23,946 nt of DNA, taken from NCBI GenBank assembly GCA_964453855.1, contig CAYVRN010000047.1:1-23946 (forward strand). The letters run 5' to 3'. Origin of the DNA: JASMHC01 sp964453855. Its GTDB lineage: Bacteria > Pseudomonadota > Alphaproteobacteria > Rhodobacterales > Rhodobacteraceae. The position numbers and the translations under genes are program-made. The notes under the pieces are model-generated. The model was not told where the DNA came from. It made no database searches and saw only the letters and a program-made list of their open reading frames with translations. Below, piece after piece: positions 21,618 to 23,946 of the stretch (the stretch's first letter is position 1; the number at the start of each line of letters is the position of its first letter).

Positions 21618-22616
21618 ATGAAAATCACACTAAAGCAATTGGAAGTTTTCCGAGCGGTTGTTCTTTCAGGCGCAATTAGCAACGCGCGTAGGTCGCTTGG
21701 TTTGGCGCAGCCCACAATTTCGCAACAGTTGGCGAAGATGGAAGAGGTCTTGGGCACGCAGCTTATTCGTAGAGGGCGGGCTCAAGGGATTCAGTTAACA
21801 CAAGCCGGTGAATTCTGGTTTCGCACTGCTGATGATCTCCTAGGACGCATTGACAAAGCCGAGTCGCAACATCGGGCTTTGTTTGCGGACAAACAGCTAG
21901 AATTGCACTTTGGAACGACCCCTTCTTTGCGAGGTCACTTTCTGGAAGAAGCCGCTCAAATAACTCTAAAAATCGGGCAGTTTTCCAGGTTCGAGTTCGT
22001 GTGGGCTCTGACATCAAATGAAGTCGTGGAAATGATCAATTCACATCGCATCAATTGCGGTGTCGTAAGTGAAAGTAGTGTCGAGAAATATAAGGCATCT
22101 CTATATATTCAAAAGCTTTTTAGTGACGAAATCGTATGGGCGATACCACGTGACATACCGGATGAAGTCGTGACGGCAACACTTGTCGACCGAGTCTCTG
22201 CTGCTGAGCCATTTCAAGCATTGAATCGATACGTCGATGTAGGTCCGGGCATTCCTTGGCATGATCGTTCAGAAAACTGGTTTCGTTCCGAGCTACCAAA
22301 CGCGGTGCCTTTTTTTTCGTGTATGACTCATCAAGCAGCAGTGGACTTTGTAGCTGGGGGAACCGCCACATGTCATTGCCCGGTGACATTAATCCCCAAT
22401 CTGGCGGATCAAGTGCGAAGCAGGATAAAGTTTTATCGTCTGCGTGAACATGCTAGAGAAGCTGTGTTTGTCATGCCAAAACATCTATTATCTTTACGTC
22501 CGTTCGCAGACTTTGCAGATCAGCTTTCAAACTATTTTTCTGAACATTATCCAGCTCGATCAGCTTTAAGTGACATTCCACTCCTGCCACTTCAATCCAA
22601 TCAGGCCGCGGAATGA
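21618..22616 (+). CDS. LysR family transcriptional regulator
   Basis: A 332-residue cytoplasmic regulator, slightly longer than the usual 300. The N-terminal winged helix-turn-helix is clear: LKQLEVFRAVVLSGAISNAR and then LGLAQPTISQQLAKMEEVLG with LIRRG at residues 5-54, followed by LTQAGEFWF. The remaining part is the effector-binding domain (HFGTTPSLRGHFLEEAAQI, INCGVVSESSVEKY, FVAGGTATCHCPVTLIPN), recognisable but divergent. ATG 21618 has a GGGGGA ribosome site. Its nearest rightward neighbour is a broken guanidine-modifying enzyme gene, which it may once have controlled; control of the PQQ dehydrogenase region to its left is also possible. The target and inducer cannot be told from sequence. 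Confidence 0.9.
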   Translation: MKITLKQLEVFRAVVLSGAISNARRSLGLAQPTISQQLAKMEEVLGTQLIRRGRAQGIQLTQAGEFWFRTADDLLGRIDKAESQHRALFADKQLELHFGTTPSLRGHFLEEAAQITLKIGQFSRFEFVWALTSNEVVEMINSHRINCGVVSESSVEKYKASLYIQKLFSDEIVWAIPRDIPDEVVTATLVDRVSAAEPFQALNRYVDVGPGIPWHDRSENWFRSELPNAVPFFSCMTHQAAVDFVAGGTATCHCPVTLIPNLADQVRSRIKFYRLREHAREAVFVMPKHLLSLRPFADFADQLSNYFSEHYPARSALSDIPLLPLQSNQAAE

Positions 22617-22667
22617 AAGACGGATTATTCCTAACAAACTTGTGGTCGTTGCCCATAGTGTTTCTGA

Positions 22668-23030
22668 TCCGTCCATTTAGCTGAAAAAAGCAAACCACGT
22701 TCATCAGGCAATGAGTTGGGCGCCGAGGTTTTACGTCACATCCTGACGCCTCTTGGATATCGTGTTGAGACAATCTATTTCGACGCGAATTTTGTCTATC
22801 ACATCGATTCATTGATGCCTCTGATCCGCGAGGGTTTGCTTGCTGTAAATGAAAACGTATTGTTGACAGATCTTCCCGATGAGAATGCTGACTGGGAGCA
22901 AGTCAACATCGATCCCGACGAGTACGTTGTCGGCGCGGGAAGCTCTGTGCCTCTAAGCCCCTCTACACATGCTGTGACCGAAGGTGCCAAGGGGTATATT
23001 TCAGAATTGGAGAAGCGAGGAGTTGTGAGA
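22668..23030 (+). pseudogene. Fragment of an amidinotransferase/arginine deiminase superfamily enzyme
   Basis: An open frame without a proper start (stop at 22665-22667; first possible start TTG at 22716) encodes about 120 residues: ELGAEVLRHILTPLGYRVET, FVYHIDSLMPLIREGLLAVN, DWEQVNIDPDEYVVGAG and VTEGAKGYISELEKRGV. This matches the middle of guanidine-group-modifying enzymes (arginine deiminase, dimethylarginine hydrolase, amidinotransferase), where the His-x-Asp (YHID) is catalytic. The N-terminal third and the C-terminal part with the catalytic Cys are missing. The right breakpoint lies next to the recombinase gene end, where the frame continues into unrelated residues to 23057. Superfamily assignment is by eye; the exact enzyme is unclear. 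Confidence 0.6.
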
Positions 23031-23033
23031 GCG

Positions 23034-23733
23034 TCAGGCTTCGAATATCTTAGATAAATAGGCTTCGTAGGCACGGAAGGCGTCCTGCATTTCGTCGTGG
23101 TAGGAATGCCGCTTATAGACGGCGGCAACACCGCTGATCGTACCCGAGGTATGGTTCAGTAACTTTTCGGTCGCATGGATCGGAGTTCCAAGTTTGGCCA
23201 TTATGCTGCTAAACGTGCGGCGTAGATCGTGTAGAGTGATGGCTCAATATCAATTTCACTATCGAAAGTCCGCTTTGAACGGGATAATCCGTTGAACGGT
23301 TTTTCGTCATTTAGACGCGAAGGAAACAGCAGATCTGCCCTTTCTGGTAGGCCTTCAATGATCGTTTTGGCCATTGCGCCAATGGGCAGAACATGTTCCC
23401 GACTGCTCCTCACGAACTCAGAAGGAAAGGTCACGATATCGCCTTCCATCCAACTGCGCCGCAAATTAGATATTTCGCTCCGACGTTGACCGGTTAGGAT
23501 CAGCAGTTTGACGATTGCCCCGAACGGGTATCCGTATCCTTCTGCACGCTCCCACACGGCACGGAGTTCGCTGTCACTCAACATCCGATTTCGTTGTGTT
23601 GACCGAAATGTCAGCGGCGGCGCAGGGCGATGAATGTCTTCGTCCCACCTTGAGAAACCCGTACGCCGAATCCTGTCAATGCTTCATCAAAATACGTCTT
23701 CTGCCCCTTATCTGGGGCCTTCAGACGTTTTTT
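23034..23733 (-). pseudogene. Broken tyrosine recombinase (phage/island integrase)
   Basis: Pieces of one integrase lie in different frames. The N-terminal part (from 23733, after an in-frame TAG) reads KAPDKGQKTYFDEALTGFGV, the DUF4102 arm-binding segment. It jumps at about 23635, with the core-binding domain mostly missing, to PLTFRSTQRNRMLSDSELRA and the catalytic domain with the first Arg in TGQRRSEI. At about 23240 a one-base loss shifts the frame. The other frame then continues TLHDLRRTFSSIMAKLGTPI, LLNHTSG and AAVYKRHS with the second Arg, His and catalytic Tyr, ending at TGA 23034-23036. The intact form would be about 400 residues. It lies next to a tRNA-Lys 3' fragment, as expected for an integrase beside its attachment site. 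Confidence 0.85.
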
Positions 23734-23886
23734 CTATGCGTCCGTTAGGCTAATATTAGGATCACAATCATTGCGCGTTTAAGGGGTTTTCAGTGGCCAT
23801 CTATGTTCAGGCAAAACGCCTTAACATACTGAAAAACTAACACTAGATGTTCAACCTTGAAAAGCTATGAAAACGATCGTCCTAGA
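23734..23886. other. Gap between integrase remnant and tRNA-Lys fragment
   Basis: AT-rich sequence of about 150 bases with no open frame of interest. It would have held the integrase promoter and arm-type binding sites; I see no clear repeats that prove this. Confidence 0.35.
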
Positions 23887-23932
23887 ACTTTTAATCAGTG
23901 GGTCGCAGGTTCGAATCCTGCACGGCTCACCA
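23887..23932 (+). mobile_element. 3' part of tRNA-Lys(UUU) gene, probable attachment (att) site of a decayed element
   Basis: From the anticodon loop (ACTTTTAATC) through the variable region, T-arm (GCAGG-TTCGAAT-CCTGC), acceptor strand ACGGCTC and encoded ACCA, the sequence matches the 3' 46 bases of tRNA-Lys(UUU). The bases upstream are unrelated and do not supply a D-arm or 5' acceptor strand, so this is not a functional tRNA gene. Integrases commonly use tRNA 3' ends as attachment sites and leave such a copy at the far boundary. This marks an element edge next to the broken integrase. Confidence 0.8.
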
Positions 23933-23946
23933 CTTTCATGACTGTT

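Noticed and set aside
22471..22812. 113-codon minus-strand frame across the LysR end and amidinotransferase fragment
   Set aside because: It overlaps two better-supported coding stretches on the other strand and has no recognisable sequence.
1..23946. CRISPR array, intact insertion sequence or rRNA
   Set aside because: I saw no regularly spaced direct repeats, no transposase and no rRNA-like sequence in the window.

Overview
The window looks like a piece of an alphaproteobacterial chromosome, most likely a marine Rhodobacterales (Roseobacter-group) species. This is inferred from protein style (tripartite TRAP transporter, PQQ-linked periplasmic oxidation genes, a Rhodobacterales-like tyrosine recombinase). 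No rRNA or complete tRNA is present to confirm it.

Left part (1 to about 5205, GC-rich, all genes on the minus strand): a tightly overlapped catabolic operon, read from right to left. It encodes a TRAP solute-binding protein, small and large TRAP permeases, an IlvD/Edd-family dehydratase, and a SnoaL-like protein cut by the window edge. Just right of it, 5119-5205 holds only the first 28 codons of what looks like an aromatic amino acid (histidine-type) ammonia-lyase. This is a gene stump at a sharp drop in GC.

Central part (about 5210-21000, lower GC): a large accessory block built around a periplasmic PQQ-dependent alcohol dehydrogenase (18260-20005) and its c-type cytochrome (17665-18180). 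It includes the accessory set known from PQQ alcohol oxidation loci: an ABC-2 permease, a periplasmic ABC-associated binding protein, a YVTN beta-propeller protein and the matching ABC ATPase. It also carries a NitT/TauT-type importer (binding protein, permease, ATPase), a cupredoxin-like protein without copper ligands and a lipocalin. Further members are an SNase-like protein followed by a TolQ-type channel protein with two unusual partners, a pentapeptide-repeat protein, and several exported or membrane proteins I cannot name. The genes lie in divergent and convergent blocks with shared promoter gaps (8633-8795, 12591-12714, 16141-16174) and almost no spare DNA, which suggests one functional unit. 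No pqq cofactor synthesis genes are present.

The dehydrogenase has the Asp-x-Asp active-site signature associated with lanthanide-dependent enzymes. It lacks the vicinal Cys-Cys pair and has Asp in place of the usual metal-binding Glu, so it is an unusual member of its family.

Right part (21000-23946): a LysR regulator, a truncated guanidine-modifying enzyme (amidinotransferase/arginine deiminase superfamily), a frameshifted and internally deleted tyrosine recombinase, and the 3' portion of a tRNA-Lys gene without its 5' half. The last two are the signature of a decayed integrative element whose edge is at about 23932.
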